Assembly (NCBI RefSeq): GCF_011040385.1
Contig: NZ_JAAIKB010000002.1
Location: forward strand, 434,001 to 498,000
Direction: 5' to 3'
Source of the DNA: Falsiroseomonas algicola
GTDB taxonomy: Bacteria; Pseudomonadota; Alphaproteobacteria; Acetobacterales; Acetobacteraceae
Length of the DNA stretch: 64,000 bases
Under the pieces are notes generated by a model that saw only the letters and a program-made list of their open reading frames with translations, made no database searches and was not told the DNA's origin. Below are positions 44,801 through 52,156 of this stretch, piece by piece. The position numbers were made by a program, and so were the translations under genes. How positions within the stretch are numbered: the stretch's first letter is position 1; each line of letters begins with the position of its first letter.

Positions 44801-45391
44801 TTCGGTCCCGGCGGCGTCTTCGACCAGTTCTTCGCCCAGCACCTGCGGAACTTCGTGGACACGACGCAGCGGCCCTGGCGGCTGGTGGCGGCGGATGGTC
44901 TGGCGCCGCCGATCTCTCCGGCGGACCTGATGCAGTTCCAGCGCGCCGCCGCCATCCGGGACGGGTTCTTCCCCTCTGGCCTGGTAGGCGCCGCCATGGG
45001 GCTGCGGTTCGAGCTGCTGCCCCAGGGCATGGACCCTGGCGCGAACGGCGCGACGCTGGAGGTGGAGGGCCAGCGGATCGCCATCGCCCGTGGGGCCGTC
45101 GGCGCCCGGCCGATCCCGATGATCTGGCCGAGCCGCGGCGGCGTGACGCTGACCTTCGATCCGCCGGCCAGCAGCGGCACGCCGCTCAACACCGATGGTG
45201 CCTGGGCGGCGATGCGCTTCGTGGCGCGGGGGCAGCTGACGCAGATCGGCCCGGCGGGCGACCGCTTCCGGCTGCGGATGGTGCAGGGGGAGCGCAGCGC
45301 GGAGTTCGAGCTGCGCGCCTCCTCCGTCATGAATCCCTTCGCCCTGCGGGAACTGGCGGAGTTCCGCTGCCCCGCCCTGCCGGCGCAGTGA
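41894..45391 (+). CDS. tssM: T6SS inner-membrane motor-like protein TssM (IcmF)
   Basis: The 1165-residue protein has two N-terminal membrane segments (residues ~5-28 and ~33-58), then the cytoplasmic IcmF NTPase domain. Walker A GPPGSGKT lies at 125-132 and VLIDTAGRYTTQDSDANADK gives the Walker B/G3-like part. A third membrane segment at ~437-455 leads to a long periplasmic domain ending with the TssM C-terminal beta region (GVTLTFDPPASSGTPLNTDG). Walker motifs are intact, as in the Agrobacterium TssM that hydrolyses ATP. One base separates it from tssL; tagF overlaps its end. Confidence 0.96.
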   Translation: MKAFLTIPAIGGLIGALLLVPVIWLFAPVFLGIEALWLLALLAAVPVLLWLVVMIIVVRRRAGRDAALVAGATEARDAENKAAAAASAEESAVAARLAEALGALKQAGGGKGGYLYERPWYVIIGPPGSGKTTAIQNSGLDFPLAAGRVAGVGGTRNCDWWIAEQAVLIDTAGRYTTQDSDANADKAGWERFLDLLRSQRPKQPLNGIVVAFGADMISRLDAAQRDQHAQAVRRRIRDLEQKLGQRLPVYLLVSKADLIVGFSEFFDDLDKETRAQVWGVTFPPQAGPEGHSGKFGEEFAALVKRLQDRLLERLQAERGPEQRARIGGFPAQFASLEAPLGAFVNAAFGGSKLDPAPFLRGIYFTSGTQEGTPIDRLTGALSRTFGLDPRRPAAIMGQKGRSYFLGRLLRDVVFNEARLAALDGGQAKRGRLVQMGAWAAALLLVLGGGAWGFMAMNAESARAAHLAEALAKAEQAAQGLPLDRVMAADELPRVVPYLDAVRALPPSARADGALPGLSQEAKLIEGGELAYKRALDRVLLPRLLARLEAQIRAGMQRPDFLYEATRIYLMLGRQGPLDRALVKEWMAIDWQQSFPGAVAAPMRDALALHLDAMLGGDFIAYPLDGALVDQARRIFSRLPMAERLYSRLRTSAANAAPWKPADSLGPAGQRWFALASNRPLAEAQVPGLYTVEGLHRGLLPRLPAAIVEAASESWVLGPEAASGMSGDPRQLEQAVLRLYAEDYARAWQAVLADLVLPPFRNLNQASEALNLLGAPNSPIRDVLRSAARQLSPGTPPDPPSGAAGAAVAQVAGQAAQAAAGSGRIAAALGAAAQPSSAAPVATVVEERFRPLREASGQPLDATLQIVNDLFVQVQRLASAPPGTVLPPAAGLDPGQRLAAEAARAPEPLGRWLQAMSVSTANARSGGARAAIAAAGGQALGPFCRGLETRFPFRRTIDAPEMPLDDFVRLFGPGGVFDQFFAQHLRNFVDTTQRPWRLVAADGLAPPISPADLMQFQRAAAIRDGFFPSGLVGAAMGLRFELLPQGMDPGANGATLEVEGQRIAIARGAVGARPIPMIWPSRGGVTLTFDPPASSGTPLNTDGAWAAMRFVARGQLTQIGPAGDRFRLRMVQGERSAEFELRASSVMNPFALRELAEFRCPALPAQ

Positions 45392-45900
45392 CCATGGCGA
45401 CGGGGCTCTACGGCAAGCTGCCGGCGCATGGGGACTTCGTGCGCCGGGGGCTGCCCGACAGCTTCGTGGGCCCCTGGGACGCGTGGCTGCAGGCCGGCAT
45501 CGCAGAGGCGCGGGATGCGCTGGGCGAGGACTTCGCCGGGGCCTGGGCCGCCGCCCCCGCCTGGTGCTTCCGCCTGCCCGCCGGCGCCTGCGGGCCGGAT
45601 GCCGTGGCGGGGCTGCTGGTGCCGAGCGAGGACATGGTGGGGCGGCTCTTCCCGGTGACCCTGGCCCGCCTGCTGGCGCCCGGGGAGGCGCCGGGCGCCG
45701 CCTGGTATCCGGCCCTGGACGCCGCCGCGCGGCGACCGGGCCAGGATGCCGACACGCTGCTGGCCGCGATCACCGCAGCCGATGCCAGCGAGGATGACGC
45801 GCCGGCGGAGGGCTGGTGGCGGCTGGACGGCGCGCGCTGGGACTGGCCCGCGCTGCCGCCGCCCGAACTCTTCCGCGTGCTCGCGGAGGGCGGCGGATGA
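45388..45900 (+). CDS. tagF: T6SS post-translational regulator TagF (ImpM)
   Basis: The 170-residue ImpM-family protein. GLYGKLPAHGDFVRRGLPDS and FVGPWDAWLQAGIAEARDAL are its signature, followed by WAAAPAWCFRLPAGACGPDA and VGRLFPVTLARLLAPGEAPG. TagF represses T6SS assembly post-translationally through the FHA protein in Pseudomonas and Agrobacterium. Here it is a stand-alone protein rather than fused to PppA, but the two genes overlap by four bases. Confidence 0.95.
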   Translation: MTMATGLYGKLPAHGDFVRRGLPDSFVGPWDAWLQAGIAEARDALGEDFAGAWAAAPAWCFRLPAGACGPDAVAGLLVPSEDMVGRLFPVTLARLLAPGEAPGAAWYPALDAAARRPGQDADTLLAAITAADASEDDAPAEGWWRLDGARWDWPALPPPELFRVLAEGGG

Positions 45901-46616
45901 GCCTGGTCCTGGCCGGCGAGGCCGTCACCCATCCCGGTACCGTGCGGCCGCGCAACGAGGATTCCTTCGTCGATCGCGGCGATATCGGCCTCTGGGCGGT
46001 GGCGGATGGCGCGGGCGGGCATGGGGCGGGCGACGTCGCCTCCGCCGCGGTGGCGGAGGCGCTGCGGGACCTGCCGCCGGGGCTATCGGCGGCGGAGCTG
46101 CTGGCGCAGGTGCGGCTGCGCGTGGGCGCCGTGCATGCGGACCTCCAGGCGCGCGCCGCGGCGGCGGGGCCGGGGCGGGTGATCGCGACGACCCTGGTGC
46201 TGCTGCTGGCCCGGGGCGGGCATTTCGCCTGCCTCTGGGCGGGCGACAGCCGAGCCTATCTGCTGCGGGACGGGCAGTTCCAGCGCCTGACGCGGGACCA
46301 TTCGCTGGTGCAGGACCTGGTCGATGGCGGGGTGATCGACGAGGCGGAGGCGGAGGGCCATCCGCAGGCCAATGTCATCACCCGTGCGGTGGGCGGCCAC
46401 GGGTCGCTGGAGCTCGACAAGGTCAGCGCCCGCTTCGCCGCCGGCGACCGGTTCTTCCTGTGCAGCGACGGCGTCTTCAAGGCGGTGCCGGAAGCCGAGA
46501 TCGGCGCCATGCTGGCGGCGGGGCAGGGGGCCTCGGCGGTGATCGAGGCCGCCCTGGCGAATGGCGCGCGGGACAATGTCACGGCGGTGGTGGTGCGGGC
46601 CGATGTGGCTTTTTAG
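45897..46616 (+). CDS. pppA: PP2C-type Ser/Thr phosphatase of the T6SS (PppA-like)
   Basis: The 239-residue PPM/PP2C phosphatase shows the metal-binding motifs in order: GTVRPRNEDSFVDRG, LWAVADGAGGHGAGDVAS, AGDSRAYLLRDGQFQRLTRD, FFLCSDGVFKAVPEAEIG and GARDNVTAVVVR. It should remove phosphates put on by PpkA, switching T6SS activity off. The ATG at 45897 overlaps the tagF stop. It is the last gene of the plus-strand operon and the right end of the T6SS locus. Confidence 0.95.
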   Translation: MSLVLAGEAVTHPGTVRPRNEDSFVDRGDIGLWAVADGAGGHGAGDVASAAVAEALRDLPPGLSAAELLAQVRLRVGAVHADLQARAAAAGPGRVIATTLVLLLARGGHFACLWAGDSRAYLLRDGQFQRLTRDHSLVQDLVDGGVIDEAEAEGHPQANVITRAVGGHGSLELDKVSARFAAGDRFFLCSDGVFKAVPEAEIGAMLAAGQGASAVIEAALANGARDNVTAVVVRADVAF

Positions 46617-46641
46617 CCACTAACCCTTTTTAGCCGATTAT

Positions 46642-46673
46642 GCCGATTAGGTGCGTTTAGCACCGATTTCGCG
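46642..46673 (+). repeat. Imperfect inverted repeat, copy 2 (right of the T6SS locus)
   Basis: The string gccgattaggtgc, then gtttagcaccga and tttcgcg, matches copy 1 (14676-14709, opposite strand) over about 32 bases with two substitutions and one inserted base. It is preceded by a near-duplicate agccgatta, and it contains GGTGC-gttta-GCACC (46650-46664), a 5-base-arm palindrome that is imperfect in copy 1. It lies in the 254-base gap after pppA. Confidence 0.7.
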
Positions 46674-46836
46674 GACTCCGGGGTGCCGCCGGGCGGACTT
46701 CCCGATGAACGGCAGGCCCTGGACGTGGATCGGCCCGTGGCGTTCAGAACATAGACGGAACGCCCGCGCCGATGCCATGAAAATCGGCGGCCCGATCCCC
46801 TGGCACTACCGCCGGGGAGCGGTACCAATCCGGGGT

Positions 46837-46867
46837 CCCCGCAAAGCCGCGAAGCGGTTTTGTGGGG
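46837..46867. terminator. Long hairpin between pppA and the SDR gene (bidirectional terminator)
   Basis: CCCCGCAAAGCCGC and GCGGTTTTGTGGGG pair over 14 positions, including two G-T wobble pairs, around a GAA loop. It lies between the convergent pppA (stop 46616) and SDR (stop 46871) genes. The T-rich part is inside the stem rather than after it. Confidence 0.55.
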
Positions 46868-46870
46868 AGA

Positions 46871-47641
46871 TCACGTCGGCGGCAGCCGCAGCGCGCCGTC
46901 CAGCCGGATCGTCTCCCCGTTCAGCAGCGGATTGGCGGCGATGGCCATGACCATGTCGGCATATTCGCCGGGCCGGCCGAGGCGGGAGGGGAAGAGGGGC
47001 ATCTTGCCGAGGCTTTCCCGCGCCTCCTCCGTCAGCGTGTCCATCAGCGGCGTATGGAACAGGCCCGGCGCGATGGTGACGACGCGGACGCCGAACTTCG
47101 CGAGTTCCCGCGCCGCCGGCAGCGTCAGGCCGACGATGCCGCCCTTGGAGGCGCTGTAGGCGCATTGCCCGATCTGGCCCTCATAGGCGGCGATGGAGGC
47201 CGTCGCGACGACCAGCCCGCGCTCGCCATTCGGCAGCGGCGCGTTGGACGTCATGCGCGCGGCGGCGAGGCGCAGCAGATTGAAGGTGCCGATCAGGTTC
47301 ACGCGGACCACACGCTCGAACAGCGCCAGGTCATGCGGGCCGTTGCGGCCGGCGACGCGGGAGGCCGGGGCGATGCCGGCGCAGGCGACGGCGAGGCGCA
47401 GCGGTGCCAGCGCCGCCGCTTCCTCCACCGCTTTCGCGACCGGCGCTTCCTCCGCCACGTCGCCCGCGACGGCGACGCCGCCAATGCGCGCGGCCACGGC
47501 CTCCGCGGCCGCCTGGTTGATGTCCATCACCACAACCCTGGCGCCGGCGGCGGCCAGTGCCTCCGCCGTCGCGGCGCCGAGGCCCGATGCGCCGCCGGTG
47601 ACGACGGCCGATGCGCCCTGCATGTCCCCAGGGATATCCAT
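46871..47641 (-). CDS. SDR-family dehydrogenase, 3-hydroxyacyl-CoA dehydrogenase-like
   Basis: The 256-residue short-chain dehydrogenase has the NAD-binding VVTGGASGLGAATAEALAAA, the D51-type acid after VVVMDIN (NAD preference), VACAGIAPA, and catalytic Ser/Tyr/Lys in VVATASIAAYEGQIG and AYSASKGGIVGLTL. VRVVTIAPGLFHTPLMD and LLNGETIRLDGALR resemble type-2 3-hydroxyacyl-CoA dehydrogenases (HSD17B10-like). In this locus it would oxidise the beta-hydroxyacyl-CoA made by the adjacent crotonase. Two bases separate it from the crotonase gene. Confidence 0.88.
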   Translation of the reverse strand: MDIPGDMQGASAVVTGGASGLGAATAEALAAAGARVVVMDINQAAAEAVAARIGGVAVAGDVAEEAPVAKAVEEAAALAPLRLAVACAGIAPASRVAGRNGPHDLALFERVVRVNLIGTFNLLRLAAARMTSNAPLPNGERGLVVATASIAAYEGQIGQCAYSASKGGIVGLTLPAARELAKFGVRVVTIAPGLFHTPLMDTLTEEARESLGKMPLFPSRLGRPGEYADMVMAIAANPLLNGETIRLDGALRLPPT

Positions 47642-47643
47642 GG

Positions 47644-48417
47644 CTATTGTTCCCCCGCCTTGGCCGCCCGCTTCTCGAGGAAGGCGGCGAGGCCAGCCTG
47701 CGCCTCCGGCCCGGTCTGCGCCATGGCGGCCATCATGCTTTCCACGAAGAGGCCGTCCTCCTCGCTCATGTCCTGGATCCGCGGCAGGGCCTGCAACACG
47801 CCCATCACCGTCAGCGGTGCCATCTTCGCGACCTTCTCGGCCAGCTCCGTGGCCTTGGCGGGGGCGGCGCCGGCCTCGGTGACATAGGTGACGAGGCCCG
47901 CGCGTTCGGCCGCGGCGGCATCCAGCGCCCGGCCGGTCAGCATCATGTCGGCCATCCGGCCGGCGCCGATCAGGCGCGCCACATGCACGCTGGCGCCGCC
48001 GCCGACGAAGATGCCGCGCGTGCCCTCCGGCAGGGCGAAGAAGGCGGTGCTGTCGGCGACGCGGATGTGGCAGGCGGCGGCTAGTTCCAGCCCGCCGCCG
48101 ACGCAGGCGCCATGGATGGCGGCGATGGCCGGGATGCGGCCCGTTCGGATGCGCCGGAACACGGCGTGCCAGCCGCGGGAATGGTGGAAGACCTCCTCCG
48201 CCGTGCGGGCCTTGTGCTCGCCGAGGTCGAGGCCGGCGGAGAAGCAGGGGCCGTTGCCCTGGATGATGATGGCGCGGGCTGATCGCTGCGCCTGCACCAC
48301 GGCGCCGTCCAGCGCTTCCAGCAGCGCATCGCTGATGGCGTTCCGCTTGGTGGGCCGGTCGAGGGCGATGCGGGCGACGGTGCCGCTGATGACGAGGCTG
48401 ACGAGGTCCCCGGCCAT
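47644..48417 (-). CDS. Enoyl-CoA hydratase/isomerase (crotonase) family protein
   Basis: The 257-residue crotonase carries IALDRPTKRNAISDALLEAL, oxyanion-hole segments IIIQGNGPCFSAGLDLGEH and HGACVGGGLELAAACHIRVA, and a candidate general-acid glutamate in FALPEGTRGIFVGGG. It could hydrate a hydroxycinnamoyl-CoA, either as a plain hydratase feeding the SDR and thiolase or as a hydratase/lyase. The SDR and thiolase favour a beta-oxidative route. It is the first gene of a minus-strand pair, 16 bases from a TTATG-N3-CATAA operator. Confidence 0.9.
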   Translation of the reverse strand: MAGDLVSLVISGTVARIALDRPTKRNAISDALLEALDGAVVQAQRSARAIIIQGNGPCFSAGLDLGEHKARTAEEVFHHSRGWHAVFRRIRTGRIPAIAAIHGACVGGGLELAAACHIRVADSTAFFALPEGTRGIFVGGGASVHVARLIGAGRMADMMLTGRALDAAAAERAGLVTYVTEAGAAPAKATELAEKVAKMAPLTVMGVLQALPRIQDMSEEDGLFVESMMAAMAQTGPEAQAGLAAFLEKRAAKAGEQ

Positions 48418-48432
48418 GGGCGTTTCCCCTTA

Positions 48433-48447
48433 GTTATGCGCCATAAC
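48433..48447. promoter_or_regulatory. Predicted MarR operator 1 (upstream of crotonase-SDR)
   Basis: GTTATG-CGC-CATAAC has 6-base arms. On the minus strand the core reads TTATGGCGCATAA, identical over 13 bases to operator 3 at 53707-53719 and 12 of 13 to operator 2. It begins 16 bases upstream of the crotonase start. Confidence 0.7.
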
Positions 48448-48482
48448 GATAGAGGCGTGGGGCGGAGGGGGCAAGGGCGGGC

Positions 48483-48953
48483 TCAGCCGCGGGCGAGCAG
48501 CCGCAGCGCGTTGATCAGCGTCGCGTGTTCCTCGGGCGTCATGCCCTCGGCCAGCTGCCGCTCGACCTCGGCCTCCCCGGCCTTGCCGCGCTTCAGCAGG
48601 GCGCGGCCGGCGGGGGTGAGCTGGAGGAGGTTGGCGCGGCGGTTGCCCTCCTCCTCCGCCCGCTTCAGCAGCCCCTCCTCCTCCAGCGAGGCCAGAAGGA
48701 CCGTCAGGTTGGAGGGCTTGATGCGCAGCGCCTCCGCCAGCACGCCCTGGCGGATCGCCGGGTTCGCCTCCAGCATCAGCAGCACGGCCAGCCGCCCGGG
48801 GGTCAGGCCGAGTGGCGACATGGTGCGGTGGAAGGTCTCGAAGGCAGTCTGCTGCGCCAGCCGCAGCCGGAAGCCGAGCTTGGTGTCGAGGGGCGAGAGG
48901 TCGGGCGCCTCGGCGGGCGCGGCCGCGCTGGCCTGGCGGCGGGGCTTGGGCAT
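48483..48953 (-). CDS. MarR-family regulator of the hydroxycinnamate locus
   Basis: The 156-residue MarR protein has a winged helix at residues ~45-110: LGLTPGRLAVLLMLEANPAI, RQGVLAEALRIKPSNLTVLL and ASLEEEGLLKRAEEEGNRRA, with the wing arginine pair. Flanking helices dimerise. It is divergent from the acyl-CoA ligase gene, and their 117-base intergenic region holds one of three copies of the same palindrome. By analogy with CouR and FerC-type repressors it would be released by a hydroxycinnamoyl-CoA thioester; the ligand is inference. It sits between the two halves of the pathway it probably controls. Confidence 0.9.
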   Translation of the reverse strand: MPKPRRQASAAAPAEAPDLSPLDTKLGFRLRLAQQTAFETFHRTMSPLGLTPGRLAVLLMLEANPAIRQGVLAEALRIKPSNLTVLLASLEEEGLLKRAEEEGNRRANLLQLTPAGRALLKRGKAGEAEVERQLAEGMTPEEHATLINALRLLARG

Positions 48954-49021
48954 GGCTTCGGCTTATAAGCCCTGGACCGGATCGCGGAAGGGGGCCTTGG
49001 AAGCGAACCGGGACCATACTA

Positions 49022-49034
49022 TTATGGCACATAA
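49022..49034. promoter_or_regulatory. Predicted MarR operator 2 (between marR and the acyl-CoA ligase)
   Basis: TTATG-GCA-CATAA, in an AT-rich patch of the divergent promoter region, lies 69 bases from the marR start and 37 bases before the ligase start. It matches operators 1 and 3 at 12 of 13 positions. Confidence 0.7.
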
Positions 49035-49070
49035 CAATTCAGGACGCCGTGATCGGCGCCGGAGGAGAGG

Positions 49071-50930
49071 ATGTCCATCCGAGAAGCCCTGCGCGAGGCG
49101 CCCACGCGCCGCCGTCTTGGTGCCGCCCCCGTGCGCTTCGAGAAGCGGGCGGATGGGGCGCTGCTGGTCACGCCCGAGCCGCAACTCGGCGCCTATCCGC
49201 GGCGGCTGACGGAGCGGCTGGAGCATCACGCGGCGCTGGCGCCTGACCGGACGCTGATCGCCAAGCGGGACAAGGCCGCCGGCGGCGAATGGCGGCGCAT
49301 CAGCTATGGCGAGATGCTGGGCAAGGTCCGCGCCGTGGGGCAGGCGCTGCTGGACCGCGGCTTGTCGGCCGAACGGCCGCTGGTTTTCCTGTCCGGCAAT
49401 TGCCTCGACCAGGCGGTGCTGACGCTGGCGGCGCTGCATGTCGGCGTGCCGGTGGCGCCCGTCTCCCCCTCCTACGCGCTGCTGGCCAAGGATTTCCAGA
49501 AGCTTCGGCACTGCCTGGCGCTGCTGACGCCGGGCATGGTGTTCGTCAACGACGGCGCGCGCTTCGCGGATGCCATCGCGGCGGTGGTGCCGGAGGATGT
49601 GGAACTGCTCGTCAGCGCGAACCCGCCCGCCGGGCGTGCGGCGACGATGATGGCGCACCTGCTCGCCACGACGCCGGGCCGCGCGGTGGACGAAGCCGCG
49701 GCCGCCGTCGATCCCGATGCACCCGCGAAAATCCTGTTCACCTCGGGCTCCACGGGGCAGCCCAAGGGCGTGATCGACACGCAGCGCATGCTCTGCTCCA
49801 ACCAGCAGATGCTGCTGGAGGCCTTCCCCTTCATGGGGGAGGAGCCGCCCGTGCTGCTGGACTGGCTGCCCTGGCACCACACCTTCGGCGGCAACCACAA
49901 TATCGGCATCTGCGTCTATAATGGCGGCACGATGTACATGGATGACGGCCGCCCGGTGCCCGGCGGCTACGGCGAATCGCTGCGGAACCTGCGGGAGATC
50001 GCCACCAGCATCCACTTCAACGTCCCCCGAGGGTTCGAGGAGCTGGTGCACCATTTGCGGGAGGATGCGGCGCTCCGCCGCATCTTCTTCAGTCGCCTGC
50101 ACATGATGTTCTATTCGGCCGCCGGCCTGCCGCAGCACATCTGGAACGAGCTGGACCGGATGGCGCTGGCGGAGCGCGGGCACACCATCCCGATGATCAC
50201 CGGGCTGGGGGCGACGGAGACCGCGCCCTTCGCCGTCTGCGTGCGGGAGGAGTTTTCCGAATCGGGCGCGGTCGGCCTGCCGGTGCCGGGGCTGGCCATG
50301 AAGCTCGCGCCCGTCGCGGGCAAGATGGAGGCGCGGGTGAAGGGGCCCTCCATCACGCCGGGCTATTGGCGGGATCCGGAGGCGACGGCCAAGGCCTTCG
50401 ACGAGGAAGGCTATTACTGCTTCGGCGATGCGCTGGTGCCGCTCGACGCGCAGGACCTGCACAAGGGATTCCGCTTCGACGGCCGCATCACCGAGGACTT
50501 CAAGATGGCGACCGGCACCTGGGTCAGCGTCGGGCCCCTGCGGGCGAAGCTCGTCGCGGCGCTGGCGCCTTACGTGAAGGACGCGGTGATCGCTGGCGTC
50601 GATCGCGACTACCTGGCCGCGATCCTGCTGCCGGAGCCCGAGGCCGTGGCGACGCTCGTGCCGAAGGGGGAGGATGCCGCTTCGCATCCGGCGCTGCGCG
50701 CGGCGCTGGCCGCGAAGCTCGCGGCGCTCGGCGCCACCGCCACCGGATCGTCGCAGCGCATCGCCCGTGCCGTGCTGCTGACGGCGCCGCTTTCCCTCGA
50801 TGCCGGCGAGATCACGGATAAGGGCTCCATCAACCAGCGCGCCGTGCTGTCAGCACGGGCCGCACTGGTGGAGGACCTCTATGCCGATCCCCCGCCGCCC
50901 CTCGTCATCGTCACCCCGGAGCTGTCATGA
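49071..50930 (+). CDS. fcs: Feruloyl-CoA synthase-like AMP-dependent acyl-CoA ligase
   Basis: The 619-residue adenylate-forming ligase has the P-loop ILFTSGSTGQPKGVIDTQRM, LDWLPWHHTFGGNHNIGICV, TMYMDDGRPVPGGYGESLRN and TSIHFNVPRGFEELVHHLRE, a layout typical of feruloyl-CoA synthases. The later core contains MITGLGATETAPFAVCV and the GRITEDFKMATGTWVSVGPL hinge. It would activate ferulate, p-coumarate or a related aromatic acid to its CoA ester. The ATG at 49071 has GGAGGAGAGG directly upstream. It overlaps the thiolase gene by four bases and is the first gene of a three-gene plus-strand operon under the MarR site. Confidence 0.87.
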   Translation: MSIREALREAPTRRRLGAAPVRFEKRADGALLVTPEPQLGAYPRRLTERLEHHAALAPDRTLIAKRDKAAGGEWRRISYGEMLGKVRAVGQALLDRGLSAERPLVFLSGNCLDQAVLTLAALHVGVPVAPVSPSYALLAKDFQKLRHCLALLTPGMVFVNDGARFADAIAAVVPEDVELLVSANPPAGRAATMMAHLLATTPGRAVDEAAAAVDPDAPAKILFTSGSTGQPKGVIDTQRMLCSNQQMLLEAFPFMGEEPPVLLDWLPWHHTFGGNHNIGICVYNGGTMYMDDGRPVPGGYGESLRNLREIATSIHFNVPRGFEELVHHLREDAALRRIFFSRLHMMFYSAAGLPQHIWNELDRMALAERGHTIPMITGLGATETAPFAVCVREEFSESGAVGLPVPGLAMKLAPVAGKMEARVKGPSITPGYWRDPEATAKAFDEEGYYCFGDALVPLDAQDLHKGFRFDGRITEDFKMATGTWVSVGPLRAKLVAALAPYVKDAVIAGVDRDYLAAILLPEPEAVATLVPKGEDAASHPALRAALAAKLAALGATATGSSQRIARAVLLTAPLSLDAGEITDKGSINQRAVLSARAALVEDLYADPPPPLVIVTPELS

Positions 50931-52156
50931 CCGCGCTGATCCATGAATGGCGGGACGCCTGGCTGCTGGCCGGCGCCCGCACACCCTTCGCGGACCTCGG
51001 CGGGCCGCTCGGCCTGGTTTCGCCCATCGACCTCGGCATCAAGGCGGCGCGCGCCGCCATCGGCAAGGCGGGGATCGACGCGGCGGAGATCGGGCATGTG
51101 GTGGCGGGCTCCGTCGCGCAGGCCAGCTTCGACGCCTACATGCTGCCGCGCCATGTCGGGCTCTACGCCGGGGTGCGGGAGGAGGTGCCGGCGCTGCTGG
51201 TGCAGCGGGTCTGCGGCACGGGGATCGAGGCGCTGGCGCAGGGCGCCAATGCCGTCGAGCGACAGGGCGCGGGGGTTTCGCTCTGCGTGGGGGCGGAGAG
51301 CATGAGCCGCAATCCCATCGCCTCCTACACCCACCGCAACGGCTTCACCTTGGGCGCGCCGGTCGAGTTCAAGGATTTCCTGTGGGAGGCGCTGCTCGAC
51401 CCGGCTTGCGGGCTCAGCATGGGTGGCACGGCGGAGGAGTTGGCGAAGCGGCACGGGATTTCCCGCGCCGAGGTGGACGCCTTCGCGGCGCGCAGCTTCG
51501 ACCGCGCGCTGGCGGCGCGGGAGGCGGGCTTCTTCGACGATGAAGTGGTGCCGGTGACGAGCGAGGTGTTTTCGCGCGAGGGTCTGGCGGATCGCGGCAT
51601 CGCGCTGTCGCGGCGCACGCCTTCCGTGGAAGCCGATACGCATCCCCGGCCGTCTCCGGTGGAGACGCTGGCGAAAATCAGGCCGGCCTTCGGGGGGGTG
51701 CAGACGGGGGGCAATTCCTCGGCCGTGGTGGATGGCGCGGCGGCGGCGCTGGTGTGCAGCGGCGATTTCGCGAAAGGCAGGGCGCCGCTGGCGCGGCTGG
51801 TGGCGTCGGCCGCCGTGGGCTGCCCGCCGGCCATCATGGGCATCGGGCCCGTGCCGGCCATCCAGGCGCTGCTGGCGCGGACGGGGCTGACGCTCGACCA
51901 GATCGACCTGATCGAGATCAACGAGGCCTTCGGGGCTCAGGTGATGGCGTGCTCCCGCGCGCTGGGGCTCGATGAGGCGAAGCTGAATGCGCATGGCGGC
52001 GCGATCGCGATCGGGCATCCGCTGGCGGCGACGGGCATCCGCCTGGCCGTGACCTGCGCGCGGGGGCTGAAGCGGCGCGGCGGGCGCTATGGCATCGCCT
52101 CCGCCTGCATCGGCGGCGGGCAGGGCATCGCGCTGCTGATCGAGGTGGTGTCGTGA
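50927..52156 (+). CDS. Thiolase family acyltransferase
   Basis: The 409-residue thiolase begins WLLAGARTPFADLGGPLGLV. The acyl-accepting Cys lies in VQRVCGTGIEALAQGAN. NEAFGAQVMACSRALGLDE, the active-site His in GGAIAIGHPLAATGIR and the second Cys in ASACIGGGQGIALLIE complete the catalytic set. It would cleave the beta-keto aromatic acyl-CoA to benzoyl-type CoA plus acetyl-CoA. Both ends overlap neighbours by four bases, so it is coupled to the ligase and the thioesterase. Confidence 0.93.
   Translation: MTALIHEWRDAWLLAGARTPFADLGGPLGLVSPIDLGIKAARAAIGKAGIDAAEIGHVVAGSVAQASFDAYMLPRHVGLYAGVREEVPALLVQRVCGTGIEALAQGANAVERQGAGVSLCVGAESMSRNPIASYTHRNGFTLGAPVEFKDFLWEALLDPACGLSMGGTAEELAKRHGISRAEVDAFAARSFDRALAAREAGFFDDEVVPVTSEVFSREGLADRGIALSRRTPSVEADTHPRPSPVETLAKIRPAFGGVQTGGNSSAVVDGAAAALVCSGDFAKGRAPLARLVASAAVGCPPAIMGIGPVPAIQALLARTGLTLDQIDLIEINEAFGAQVMACSRALGLDEAKLNAHGGAIAIGHPLAATGIRLAVTCARGLKRRGGRYGIASACIGGGQGIALLIEVVS

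Noticed and set aside
46613-46828. Small minus-strand open frame (71 codons) after pppA
   Set aside because: It overlaps the inverted repeat and has no ribosome-binding site or recognisable protein; coding potential is doubtful.
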